Source: Gadus chalcogrammus
Lineage: Eukaryota; Chordata; Actinopteri; Gadiformes; Gadidae
NCBI RefSeq assembly: GCF_026213295.1
Contig: NC_079414.1
Coordinates: 9,246,984-9,310,983 of the forward strand
Direction of reading: 5' to 3'
DNA length: 64,000 nt
A model generated the notes under the pieces. It searched no databases. It saw nothing but the letters and a program-made list of their open reading frames with translations, and was not told the origin of the DNA. This document shows positions 28,601-55,368 of this stretch, piece after piece; the first letter of the stretch is position 1, and every line of letters begins with the position of its first letter. A program made the translations under genes and the position numbers.

Positions 28601-31600
28601 GGTGAGAAAGAACTGATGTTTTGAAGCTTGCTTAAAAAGCTCCCATTTGGTGGTCCTTCATTTTAAAATTGTGAGACTGAGTAAATGGTAACAAATGCTT
28701 TGAAATTATCAAATGCTACAATCGAGTAATCACTCAGTTTATGAGTATCTTAACTAAGTGGAAATTACTTTGCTCTCATTGTAGGTATTTCAAAGAAGCT
28801 GTTAGCAATCAGTATGCAGAAAGACTTTGAGAAACTCAAGAAGTGGATGAAGAGCATCAACAACCACATATACTGGACTGCAGCTGGCTCAACCTCCTGG
28901 CCAGAAAGAATCGCAAAGTGGACCTCGATCCTGAACCATGTTCGAGATGTCCATGTACATGAAGATCCTCTTTACCCCAAGTGCGAGCATGCGATCCGCC
29001 AGACAAGTGACCGGAGTAAATGGCTTCAAGCAGGTATTGCACCAATATACAGGCTAAATGTCAAAACAGTGAACAGACCACTAGTTATTTTGTGGCTTTC
29101 AGAAATGTACTGGTTGGTTTAGGACAGGCATCTCCAAACGGCGGGCTGCGGTCCGGGTTGTGTCTTTTATGTGTTGAAACCATGGCGCTGATAAAAAGCC
29201 GGAATATTAAGCGGCATTACGAATCCAAACACAAAAAAATCAGTGACACGACTGTTTTGAATGAGTGCTTGAACGCCGCCGCCGAGACGTTACTTGAAGG
29301 TAAACAAAGGGATGAATTGTGTGAAAAAATAAAGCAAATCCCAATGTGAGCTGCAACGACAACCAGAAAATCCGAAATGTTATCAGATGACGCACTGTCA
29401 CAGCTTCATGCGGCTGTTCAGAGTGCCCCATCCTTAGCCATTGATGAGTCTTCAGATGTAACGGATAATGCCCAGCTTTTGGTTTATGTGCGATTGTTTC
29501 ATCAAGACAAGAAAGAGATCTGAGAGCTCTAAATAAGCCAAAAAAATGGCTTATTTAAATTTATACCAATACGATGGTGGGAAAAGCTTACCAGTTTGTA
29601 TGTTTTTTATACTTCATTTTTATACTTGATCCGCTGACCGCTTGGAAGCCATCGGAGTACATATTTTTTTAGAAGAAAGGGGTTATGTGGTAGGATCTTT
29701 AAGAATGCTTAACTGCGATATTCATATATTCATGGCTCAAATATTAAGGATCATGCTTTGACGTGTAACTAACGCATTTACGCGGTCAGCGATCCGCTGC
29801 CAGGCTTTGGTTCTCCGGGTTGCAGAGGCTTTAGCGTTCCCTTTTCTTGCGATAATGTCCTTCTCCTCGTCATAGCTCTCCAGGAGAACCTGGAGTTCCA
29901 TTTCATTGAAATAAGCGGCCCGTTTCGCCATTTCGATCAGGGTTTCCATGATCCATACTTCACGTCTTTTCAGGTTGGGCATGGACGCGCACAACCCTGT
30001 GTTAACCAACCCCGAGTTGATTGAACTAATGCATAACCGTTGCTGTGGAACTGAAACCTCTGGGTTAGTCGGCACAGGGTAAATCCGCGGTAACTCAGTG
30101 TTTGTTAAACCTCCGTTCGTGGAACACCCCTCTGGTGTACCTGTTTGGTTACTTGAAATGTAGGCCTAATGCACTTTGTGTTTATTTGAAGTGTAGGCCT
30201 AGTGTTCCTGTTCTGCTTACTTCACATGTAGGCCTTATGCACTTTTTATGTTTACTTGAATTGCAGGCCTAATGTACCTGTTTTGTTTAATTGAAATGTT
30301 AATATGCGTTACTTTGTCTTACTAGTTTTTCATGGTTAAAAGTAAGCTATTTGGAAATTGAAAATAAATACATCTGAAATTATGAGGTAATATGCCGTGT
30401 TGATTGTATTTGACAAAAGAAGGCTATTGGCACGTGGTAGGTTCGGACCTTTCTTGGAAGGATTTTTTTGTTCAATTCTTTACTGTATGGGTAATGGTTT
30501 TCTAATATCATATTTTCTTATTGTCTGCAGCAACTCCAACTTTCTCCAAGTTGGAGAAGTTGCTGACCAACAAAAGGGCGCTGAAGGATGTTGCAAAACT
30601 GAGCCCCCACCATCAAACTTCCTCTTTGGAGGCTTTCCATGCGGTTATTCTTTGTTTTGCCCCAAAAAATGTTGTCTTTCCCTTTATTGGAATGCTGTGC
30701 AGCATTAACATGTTTTGTCTTGACAACCCGGATACTGCGTCCCAGGAGGCCCCAGCACCAGCTCACAAAGGAACGATAGGAGAGATACCTGTAGCGACTG
30801 AACAATTGGTTCAGAGATTAAGTCTTGCAGAGATTTATCATTGCTTTGTGTTTATGAAAATAAATATGACTATGCTCCTATGGATGGTTTGTTCTGTAAC
30901 TATTTAAGTTGTATTTATATCAGAGCTAAAAAAAAACATCTTGACAATATTAGGCACAAGATTTAGAACAACTTCATTTATTTTATTAAATTCTGTAACA
31001 ATGCACAACTTACTTGTGTATTCTTCTCAAATTTAGAGGACCATAGTCGGCTCTATATATTTGGCTGGCATTCTGAATAGAGTAAACATTTAGGCAGACC
31101 GGCTCCAATCCAGGATGGTCAACCATACACGTCAGCTGTTCGACCTCCCGTAGTCTTCTAGTAACCTAATTAGAATTTGTAAGGGTAAGTTTTTATTTTT
31201 AAGCATAATTATTTATCAAATGAAGAGACAAAGTGGTTTCCAATTTAGTGGAGAGTGCTACCTGCGGTATCTCCATGCAGCAAATATTCTCCGCTTCTGT
31301 GGGCATGGTCGCACATTTTCCACAACGGCACCTATCCATAAAATAAAGGTAGATGTAATAATGGCAGAGGTCTGACTATAGTGGCTCTGGTTAGTGTCTA
31401 TAGCTATACATATGACAGTGGACAAGCTGATGTTAGACGTAAATCATGGGTTATGTGTAACATGACTTCAATATAAGTTGAAATTAACCCATTAAAACTT
31501 CTCTAAACTACACAGATGACTGATATAGATGCTAATATAGTGTTATAACGATCGCAAATCAGCAACTTTAAAAGCCAACAACGTAGGCTAGCGTTAGCAC

Positions 31601-34600
31601 ATGATAATAACTAACCGCATACATAAACAAACCAACTAAAGTACCGTATCCAGACACAATATATTAAACTAACCATTCAGAGACGTCCTGCTGTAGCCGC
31701 TGAGTATCAACTTCTTCAGGTGCTTCGCTATCCGGATCCGATTCTGGGTCAAACTGAAAAGCTTGAACGACTGGGTTTCTACGAGCCATTGCGATACAAC
31801 CACCGTAAACAGAGCACACGTGGCTGCAAGCTGCTCAGGGCCACACCGCCACCCTCCTCCTTGACCTGTCTTGACACGCCCACCGAAACAGCGTATTTGG
31901 GGGAAGCTCAATGTGCGACTGGCTCGGAGTGGCTGTAACTCTGCACCACGGCTGAATTTCGGTCTTTGAATACTGTGTTAGTTGCCCACTAATACCTATA
32001 TTAAAGAATGCATAAAATAGCATGTCATGGGACCTTTAAAATAATGTCATGTGTAGGAAAAACCCTGTAAGATGTTTGCCTGCTATCCATAGCAAAGAAC
32101 CATGGTTGACGAATGTATATCATTTTCCAGCTAAGCCACATCCAGATCGCCCAGCAGGCCCTGAAGGTGGTCCAAGCCGCCTCGGCCACCCTCCCCCAGA
32201 TCCCTCAGAGGCAGGCGGCCACGCCCATCATGCCGATGACCCTGCCTAAACATCAAACACTGGTAAACCTCCTTAACAACACAAAGTTAAGATATTTCCT
32301 CCATCTCTTATTCACAGTGAATAGATATTAGGGTGATCTTTTATTTATGTATAAAAAAAATTATATATATAGAGATTTTGTTTTACAATTTCCACAAACA
32401 ACGCTCCAGTGCACCATACTCATTACTATGTTGTTTTTTAAACTGCGGTTATGGTATGTTTTCCCATTTGGTTGATATTTACTGAATGGAAATGCATACG
32501 TTGTACTTCTTTTTTTAATGCACTTTTTTTTTGGAGTCAACCTGATGATGCAGGTATGATGGAAGCAAAGACGTCCTCTCGTGAATCCAGAGAACCTTTC
32601 AGGTTCCCTAATAACGGTTCCGCTCCCTGGCTCCTCCCCCAGTTCCGGCTCCGAAAGCGCTCCAAGAACCATCTGGGCGGAGCTCGCATGAAGCGGATAT
32701 TGGCAAAGATCGCCCTGGTGGGTGGCCCCCCCACCGAGGCCATGGTCCCCGGCCACACTGTCACCATCAACGGGGTGCATGTGCAGGGCGTGCCCGCCGC
32801 AGCCCCCAACCCCGGCGGTGAGTGTTGCTGACCCCTCCCTGGAGGCTCGTGAGGCGGGTTCTGAGTCGTTAGTCCCAGGTGCACGTCTAGCAGATGTTAA
32901 CTACAAGAAGGAAGTGATGGATTCAAATGAAATCGTTCGTAGTGTAGTGGACTACAGTTTAAAACCACAACCGTTCAAACGAAATACCCTGTATGGTCTA
33001 TGGAGCCTTTATTCCGCTCTGACTAGGAATGGCACAATGCCAATTTTTGTTTCCGTTCTATTGATAGCGGTCTGAAATAAGTTTTTGTTTTTTATTGGTT
33101 GTTAAGCCAAATATTTAGCCAGACGATTTCTTGATTTCTGGACGATCCCCTGTAGCCCGGAAGCTGTAACAAAGCTTTTAGATGAACACTTGAGTAAAAC
33201 CGTTCCATGGTATGTTTTATTGTATATACATATCTATATCTATAAACAAATATATCGAGAGAGAATAAATGGTTAAACAGATATTAGTGTGTGTCTGGAT
33301 TATTTCTAGGTTTCTAGATTATTTCCTTGTTTTATAAATATAGAAATGGAATGGAGAGAGAAGCGGCGATGGGTGGAGCAGGAGGAAGAGACGCTGGAAG
33401 GAGGATAGTGTTGGGATATGGTTTATTTCTGTTGAGGGTATGAGGATAGGGGCGTTCCTTTTTATGGTTCCTTTTAGTCAAGTTATTTTTTATTTGTTGT
33501 TTTCTTTAAAGTAAATGTTGTCATGAAAAAGCTCTTACTCCTAAACCCCTACAACTCAACTGGTACTTTACAACCACCAACAGGAGTTTATACTCCAAAA
33601 ATGTAATGATAATCATAGTAATCTACGGTAAAACCATTTTTTAACTAATTTCGCTACACCAAAGGCTGATTAAAACCCAGGGGAAATCCTTTAGTTACTT
33701 GTCGCTCCATACACATCTCCATCTCTCACTCTCTATCCCACTCTCCCTGTCTCCGTCGCTGTCTCGTCTTTTTCTTTTGAACAATCGTTAATCCAAGCCG
33801 CATCTGGGTCTAGTGTAGACCCAGACACACACTAGTGTAGACCAGCTTCGTGAAGCCAGCCTCAATCTCACAAACCAGCCTCCTCTTTGTCTCCATCTAG
33901 TCAGGAACCAGCCAGGGTTTCCCACAGCATTTACAGTTTAGGTGGTCGCTAGGGTTAGGGTTAGGGCTAGTTTTTTTTTTTTTTTCAGTAATAAAAAACT
34001 AATTCAGTAAAAATGAATAATATACAAATAATTAAGAAAATTAAAATGTGTAGAATAGACCACAGTTATGCTCTGTGCGTAAGAGAATTGGCGCGCCGAG
34101 CATTGGCGCGCTTCCTTACAAGACCGGTAACCATAGCAACGCCGGTAAACAAACCCCGCGAAGCCTAATCCCTACGTGAGCTCCCCGCGCTACGGCCAAC
34201 CGGAGGCGAACAGAGCTTTTGGCCGTGATATTATGATATATAAAATTATATTATGCTATTATATATATAAAGTTATAAGACGCCGAGAATTGGCGCGCGG
34301 CCAGCCGCTGTCACCGAGTGTGAGGAGAGTTGACGGAGAAGATGGCGGTTGACCTAGTTTCAAAGTTAATACAGTTTATACCGGTAATACTCGTGTGAAA
34401 ATGTCCACACCGTGGCAACCCTAGCGGTCGCCCAAGCATCACACGCATGCTGCCTTAACTACGTCGTCTGAAAAAAAAAAAAAGATAAAAAAAATAAAGT
34501 GAAAGAATGTTATGATATATGTCAGACCCCAGCCTCCCGTCCCTCGGTCTGACGGCAAACTACACCACCTTAACTAACACATTTTCTGCGGGAAACCCTG

Positions 34601-37219
34601 CTACAGATGCTGCTGGGCTCAGAGCAAAAGTGATGGAGATGATGAGGAATGGTTATGTTATGGGTAGTTCAACAATGGATTTAAGCTGACGTACAGCTGA
34701 TGATAAGTCGAACAGCGGAAATTGCGTTTCTGTAGACTGGAGACGCGATGAGGCTCATGACCTCCTCTGAGTCTTTGTGTGAACGGGGCCTCTGTTTCTC
34801 TGTCTCCCTCCCAGGGCGGCAGGGTGGGGGGCTGCAGGGCGGGGGGCTGTCGGTACCGGGGGTGCCAGCTCAGGCCAGGAAGAAGAGAGTCACCTGCACC
34901 TGTCCTAACTGCAAGGAAGCAGACAAGAGGCAAGTCGGGGCTGGGGCGGGGGCAACCGGCAAAATATGATAATTCTAATAATGATGCGCTGGAGCAGCGA
35001 TTGGCAAGAGCGAGTAAACCCAAAAGCTTTTTTGGGGGGTTTAAACCGGTCTAGCTCCATTGATATTGAACAAGGCTATCTGCAGTTGTGTCAATGTTAC
35101 TAAAGAAAGACAGGGAATTCTAAGAAAGGGGTATATAATCCTCTGTTAGTTTATTGGTTTAGTTGAAAGGGACCATGTACAGAACAGGTTCTATACCAGA
35201 GTTTGCTGAATAGCTCATTGGCATCTGTGGTCCCTTGTTGTCGCTGGTCCCCAGCCCTTCAACCGGTTTGTGAACGTCCTGCTCTGCTCTGAACTCCGGT
35301 CCCGCTCTTAACTCAGCAGCCCAAAGTTTGCATGAGTCCAAACCGGGGACGGGAAATGGCCCGGACCTCCCGATACGATATTATAATTTTTTACTGCTGA
35401 TGCGATAAGCATTTTGAATCTGCAAATATTTCATATTTTGTGTGTTTTAACCTTTGCCTTCGGGCTCTTCTTAAATTAGTTTTTTTAAGCAAAGAATTCC
35501 AATTTGCACATTAATACATTCAACTTTTTTTTTATTACCATGGGATTAACCCCCCCTCCTTAGTAGAGCTCTCCGCCCGATGCACATTTAATTTTCAGTC
35601 TCTTTTGAGGTTGAGATGAAACGGGGTTCACACACACATTCAACAGCCTTCATTAGCCTGGTGTCTCATCAATTCATGGCCCCTCCTGCATTTCGAAGAA
35701 AAGGCAAATGTGCCCTTACTACACGGCTGTGTTCCAATTTAAAAAAATAGTTAATGTGTATGTTTATAGGATTAAAAAGTTTAAAAAAAATAGCATACAT
35801 GTCCTTAGTCCTGTGATTCTGTGTGCCAGGCCAGGAATGCTGAGCAAGAGGAAGCACATCTGCCACTTCCCCGGCTGCGTGAAGACGTTCAGGAAGACGT
35901 CTCTGCTCAGGGCTCACGTGGGCCTGCACACCGGGGAGCGGCCGTTCCTCTGCAACATCTGTGACAAGAGGTTCACACGCAGCGACGAGCTGCAGAGGCA
36001 CGCTCGCACACACACAGGTAAACCTTAACACTGGTAACAGGGCTGTGAGTATTGGTATAGAAACGTGGGCACACACAGGTAACTGTGCTTTTAGTATTGT
36101 TATAACAAATACGCACACAGGAAGCCGTGCTGTTAGTATCGTTATAGACACATATACAGTTTACAGTGCAGCTAGTGTTGTTATGGACATGCCTGCACAC
36201 ACACTTGTAACAGTCCTGTTATTATTCTTAGAGACAAGCCTGCACACACACCCAACCTGATCAATATTACACAATATTAAAAACATTAGATTGGCAAAAC
36301 AATAAATATATCATCAAAATGGAGGGCCATTTACTCTCAAAATAAATCAGGTTTCCTATTTGGAATTTCAGTGTCCTGGAAATACATAGAGAAAACAATC
36401 AATCCCCTATGTACATCCCTATATTATGCAACTGCTCCTGTTGTCAAGCCGCTCAGCCAACCAGAACCAATGATTTCTAGTAGAGATTAGGGTATACCAA
36501 ACATTTAGGTCTTTCACACATGAAGACCGGGTCATCTCCAGTGGATTGGGTCCGGAGATGACCTGAAGTTGCCCTTTCACACATGCAACATGAACATTCT
36601 CCTTCTACAGATTCTGCTGCCATGCTAATTTTACTAAATTTCTTACTTGTTTTTCCGTTTTGTGGTTCTAATTAATGGCATGCTAAGGTTCATGGTATAT
36701 ATGCCGAGAGACCTCACACACACAGTCAAATGCAATGCACAGTGCCAGGGTAAGGGGTTCCATTCCCCCAGCTACACTAGTAGATTTAAGCATTTATACT
36801 TTCGGGTTAGGGGTTCGATTCCCACTGGGGTCACCCACAAGCAATCTATGCCTTCAATGTGTGCCCTTATTTTTATATAGCATTTATATTCTATAATAGG
36901 ATCACGTGTGTAATGTTTTTTTATTCATCATATATATTCTATAATATGATCACGTGTGTAATGTTTTTTTATTCATCATATATATTCTATATTATGATCA
37001 CGTGTGTAATGTTTCTTTATATACATATCCTTTATATTTATTTTTTATTATGATCAGGTGTGTAATGTTATGTACCATATTTATTCTGTATTGTAATGTG
37101 CTGTGAATTCTTCTATAGGTGTGAAGCGGTTTGAGTGCAACCAGTGCCAGAAGCGCTTCATGAGGAGCGACCATCTCGCCAAGCATTCGAAAACGCACAT
37201 CAAAACCAAGAACCTGTGA
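25675..37219 (+). CDS. Second, partial Sp2 copy (exons 4-8), frame intact
   Basis: Paralogous duplicate of sp2 lacking exons 1-3. Exons: 25675-25938, 32131-32262, 32643-32817, 34815-34929, 35830-36017, 37119-37219; 324 codons plus stop, with consistent phases and no internal stop. The first exon encodes [20 protein letters not shown] and three tandem PQQxLKxVQA units. The second re-encodes [20 protein letters not shown], so exon 4 is itself partly duplicated. Exon 5 is shortened (175 versus 310 nt). The Btd box (TCTCPNC) and three C2H2 fingers remain. Finger 2 uses Cys-x2-Cys (LCNICDKRF) where sp2 has Cys-x4-Cys. The GC donor of intron 6 is kept (AAGAG|GCAAGT, 34930). No 5' exon homologous to sp2 exons 1-3 is seen. 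Translation could start at the in-frame Met of 25720 or come from the upstream gag exon. It could also be a young pseudogene. Confidence 0.75.
25790..25880 (+). repeat. Internal triplication in the first exon of the second sp2 copy
   Basis: Three in-frame copies of CCCCAGCAGRCCCTGAAG followed by GTYCAGGCC, encoding [20 protein letters not shown] and [10 protein letters not shown]. The sp2 exon has one. Confidence 0.88.
26346..26865 (+). pseudogene. THAP-domain 5' exons of the Kolobok-like element, frameshifted
   Basis: [19 protein letters not shown] starts a THAP-type C2CH finger (Cys-x4-Cys). The Cys-x2-His half, [20 protein letters not shown], is in the next frame because of a slip in a TGTGTTTGTGTG run near 26500. 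The exon ends at 26637 (CAA|GTAAGT). A following exon (acceptor 26721) encodes [12 protein letters not shown] then [17 protein letters not shown], but in a shifted frame. Both parts match a repeated fish family, so this is a dead transposon gene and not a host THAP gene. Confidence 0.7.
27645..28470 (+). mobile_element. hAT-like zf-BED fragment
   Basis: 27886-28119 encodes [20 protein letters not shown] followed by [20 protein letters not shown]: a BED-type finger (Cys-x2-Cys...His-x4-His) as found in hAT transposases. CTCGAGTA/TACTCGAT repeats lie on both sides (27660, 28388). No transposase core. Confidence 0.6.
28785..29033 (+). pseudogene. Kolobok-like transposase exon
   Basis: [20 protein letters not shown] then [20 protein letters not shown] and [20 protein letters not shown], bounded by TTGTAG|G and CAG|GTATTG. 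The pattern (INNHxYW, [16 protein letters not shown]) recurs in THAP-type transposases of fish. The frame is intact across this exon. Confidence 0.65.
29115..29525 (+). pseudogene. hAT transposase fragment (GTF2IRD2/ZBED-like)
   Basis: [20 protein letters not shown] is a BED-like finger. Downstream, after a stop, comes [20 protein letters not shown], the LDESTDVSDTAQL-type motif of hAT transposases. The catalytic remainder is missing. Confidence 0.65.
29737..30075 (-). pseudogene. Harbinger-type Myb/SANT-like exon
   Basis: The minus-strand frame contains [20 protein letters not shown], then [13 protein letters not shown] followed by a GT donor-like sequence. This is the Myb/SANT-like DNA-binding protein carried by PIF/Harbinger transposons. 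It is one exon only and inserted inside the Kolobok-like element. Confidence 0.65.
30531..30906 (+). pseudogene. Kolobok-like transposase C-terminal exon
   Basis: After CTGCAG the frame reads [20 protein letters not shown], then [20 protein letters not shown] and [13 protein letters not shown], ending in a stop at 30906. The pattern (TS.LE.(F/Y)H, (Y/C)FAPK, F.Y.GM) is typical of the end of these THAP-transposon proteins in fish. Confidence 0.6.
30910..32035. other. Right flank of the Kolobok-like element
   Basis: No coding sequence supported. Ends in the inverted terminus described above. Confidence 0.5.
32818..34814. other. Intron of second sp2 copy with a MITE
   Basis: No exon recognised between 32817 and 34815. 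33913-34600 looks like a hAT-type MITE: CAGGGTTTCCCACAGCATTT at the left against TTCTGCGGGAAACCCTG at the right. No clean target duplication was seen. TAGGGTTAGGGTTAGGG inside it (about 33950) is too short to be a telomere. Confidence 0.6.
36005..36250 (+). repeat. Tandem repeats of exon end plus donor after the zinc-finger exon of the second sp2 copy
   Basis: CACACACAGGTAAAC is the real donor (36018). Related units with GCACACACAGGTAAC, TACGCACACAGGAAG, CACACACTTGTAAC and GCACACACACCC follow at about 36078, 36117, 36200 and 36246, joined by TTAGTATYGTTATAG-like sequence. Confidence 0.75.
36737..36870 (+). mobile_element. tRNA-derived SINE fragment
   Basis: Two B-box-like motifs, GGGGTTCCATTCCCC and GGGGTTCGATTCCCACTGGG, occur within 80 bases, followed by GTCACCCACAAGCAA. 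This resembles the head of a common fish SINE. No A box or cloverleaf supports a real tRNA. Confidence 0.5.
36895..37060 (+). repeat. 48-bp tandem repeat in the last intron of the second sp2 copy
   Basis: GATCACGTGTGTAATGTTT units recur every 48 bases (36900, 36948, 36996), with an AT-rich TATATATTC spacer. The equivalent sp2 intron (17470-17600) has a related but degenerate sequence. Confidence 0.88.
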
Positions 37220-38474
37220 ACACACACTTCCACACACACAAAACAAACGTGTGTGTTTCACTGTCCCCTTGTACATACACATCTCCTCTGGCCCCAGACA
37301 AGCCCTCCACGTCCTAGAGCGCCTGGGAAATCTAGGAATGTCTTCAGCGTGACGGCTGTGCAGTTTTGTGAAATCCCCAGGAAGGGCGTTTGTAAAAATG
37401 TATCTTTATTTTCTGATTCCCTTATGTTACTGCTTTGTTAAACTGTGGCATTGTCCACTGAGAAAAAAGGATTCAAATGTAAATGAGTACTATGTGTTCA
37501 ACTGAGAGTGGAGGCTGACAGGAAGTAAGGGCTCTCTTCCCTTGGGTTATGTTTGACACAACTCAATAAAACCGATGAAACCATCCAGGCAGCTTGTCAT
37601 GTTGTCATGTCATTTGCTTGTTCCATACATCTATCAGAATGAATTGAATATAAACTAACTAAATAAATTTGCACACACATTGCAGTAAATGTGTGCCTAT
37701 CTGAAACGTTCTGAACATATTAACAAATATTAGTAATAGAAGTAATATGAGTGATATTTTAAACAGTAACATGTATATGTTAAGAGAATACAGATACAAT
37801 CCTATTAAAATGAAAATACTGAGTAATTATTACTCGTAAATGAAAAGTATTAGATTTAAAAGAGTACATTATTTACTACCTTGAAGTGGTGGAGTCATAA
37901 AATATTTGTTACGTCAAGGGGCATTTATTTTGAAAGGAAACTGATGCGTCATCAAGCATCGACTTTGCTTCCTCCCGGAGGTAAACAACCAACCGGTGTC
38001 AGAGTTGTATTTATATTTTGAGATGTGTCATTGTATAATATATTTACAATTTGAGCTTTTACAATCAGCCATTACCACATTAGTATAAGCACGAGGGTTC
38101 TCACCCATGAGCTCTGAATATTACATGCCCAGAACAGAAGATATAAAACATGAACAAAAGCAAAAGGGAGGCATGACACCTCCGTATGAAACCTTTTTCA
38201 GAAGTATTTAAATTCACTCTTGCTCTTTCTTTTTGAGTAACTTGATTAGACATACAGCACGGTTGTTATGTATATTGATCTATCCTTTCTGGGGCTTTCA
38301 AGTAGAAGTAACAGCCCATGTTCTTGTTACTAGCTACATGGTCAATGTTCTTCAACAGTCTCCTGAGAAACGAAAGAATACCCTCGCTGTGCATACGTAT
38401 CATCAAGTGCTGTTCACATGCCACGGTGTAGTTCCTGTTGTCTGTGAGCATGTTAGGCCGATAAAGGAATTGGA
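37220..38474 (+). other. 3'UTR of second sp2 copy and spacer before abcc10
   Basis: AATAAA at 37565 lies in sequence matching the sp2 3'UTR end. The match seems to stop by about 37620. No gene is seen after that. The abcc10 promoter must lie before 38475 but has no recognised motif. Confidence 0.6.
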
Positions 38475-54014
<15,540 letters not shown>

Positions 54015-55368
54015 GGAAGAGGAGGCAGGAGTGGTCCTGCCGAAGGACATCGTTATCTGACCAATCACAGCGTCTGTGGTCCAAACTACTTCTGGCAGGC
54101 AACCTAAGCCAACCAATCAGTTTGCAGGTTTGAGTCCTCAGCTGGTTCCAAACAGTCTGAGCAAGAAGCATAATACAGAACAACATTTGAGAACAATAAG
54201 AAATGCAAACATAAATCCACTGTCCTTTTTCACAATGAAAAACCAAGACTGGAGAGAGACTCTGATCCGTTACATCTAACATCTACGCCTGAACACTACC
54301 TCAAGAAGATGTACTGCAGGTTTCCTGGCCGGGAGCATCCACTGCGGTGGCACTGTCTGGTATCGAGGCAACGCCTCAACACTTACTGAACAGGCCAGCT
54401 GCTCTAGAGAGAAGGATTGACTGGTGTCTTGCTGTGCTTACCCTCTCCCATAAGAGGGCTGTACAGGCCGACTGTCGGCCGTTCAAACAGTCTGGGCTCT
54501 GGGTTTTATGTGTTCAAACGCAACTTCAAATGAAAGACTTGTTTTGTCAAATACTGCAGATCTGAAATATAGATAGAGATTTATATCTATAAGGGGATAG
54601 TTGTTTCGGACACAGAGTCTTCTTTATTGGGCACTCAACCTTCCAGACACTACACAGCTAGCTTTAACACTATTTTCAACCAACTATTAAAAACAGGTTT
54701 GAAATCATAAGAAGTGTGTGTGTTCAGTATCTCTATTGACATGTTTGCGTGACATGCTGACAAATCTTCTAATAAAATAGTGGACCGTCCAACATGGCCG
54801 CCTTCCGAGGTCAGACCAGAGGTCTCCAGCAGTGGCGGTGTCACGCTTTATATACCTGGCTACTTTCTATGTTCTACTGGTTCTCTTTGTGCTTTCACAC
54901 GTTTCCCAGCCAGATGACTCAACTGAGACTAAATGGCTGCCCCACCCACCTGGAACTTGTAAGCATATCTTCACGTGCGCTTCCGTGTGTACGCCCTGAT
55001 GCGAGGTGTGCTCTGTTGGTGTGTTTTTTTCTCCATGAAGGCGTTGTCTCCTGAATTATATGTTGTTAAAGTTGTGTGTCCCAATACTAGGTGTGTCTGG
55101 GGGTGTATTTGTGGGTGTGGGTGTTGGTGTGTGTGTTCTATACTTGTGAGGAAGCGACTAAAGTCTGTGGTTGCATGTATATGCGTTACTGACATAAACA
55201 GCTGGATCGTGCGAGTATGCTCACGTGTGTTATGGGTGTGTCCACTGATGAGGGCGGGTGTTTGTGTACACGGTTGGCAACAGGCGGGATGTATGAGGCC
55301 AAACCAGTTTTTCTTCTCCAGCTCTGAGAGTGGAGCGATGTGGAGCCGCTGTCAGTGTGCAGATCACT
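54015..55368 (+). other. abcc10 3'UTR and spacer before the AHNAK-like gene
   Basis: AATAAA at 54771 is the likely abcc10 polyadenylation signal. The rest has GT-rich stretches (55080-55135) and no gene of its own. Confidence 0.55.

Larger units (their letters stand above)
26032..32035. mobile_element. 6.0-kb Kolobok-like THAP transposon with TTAA target duplication
   Basis: AGGTCCCATGACATG at 26032 is the exact inverse of CATGTCATGGGACCT ending at 32035. TTAA flanks both ends (26028-26031, 32036-32039). TTAA sites with a THAP-domain transposase are the signature of the Kolobok superfamily. Transposase-like exons lie at 26346-26637, about 26722-26865, 28785-29033 and 30531-30906. The element is interrupted by hAT and Harbinger fragments. 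It sits in an intron of the second sp2 copy. Confidence 0.85.

Noticed and set aside
33945..33975. Interstitial telomere repeat
   Set aside because: Only about three TTAGGG-like units, inside a MITE; too short to be meaningful.
36790..36830. tRNA gene suggested by GGTTCGATTCC
   Set aside because: No A box or cloverleaf can be drawn; it fits a SINE head better.
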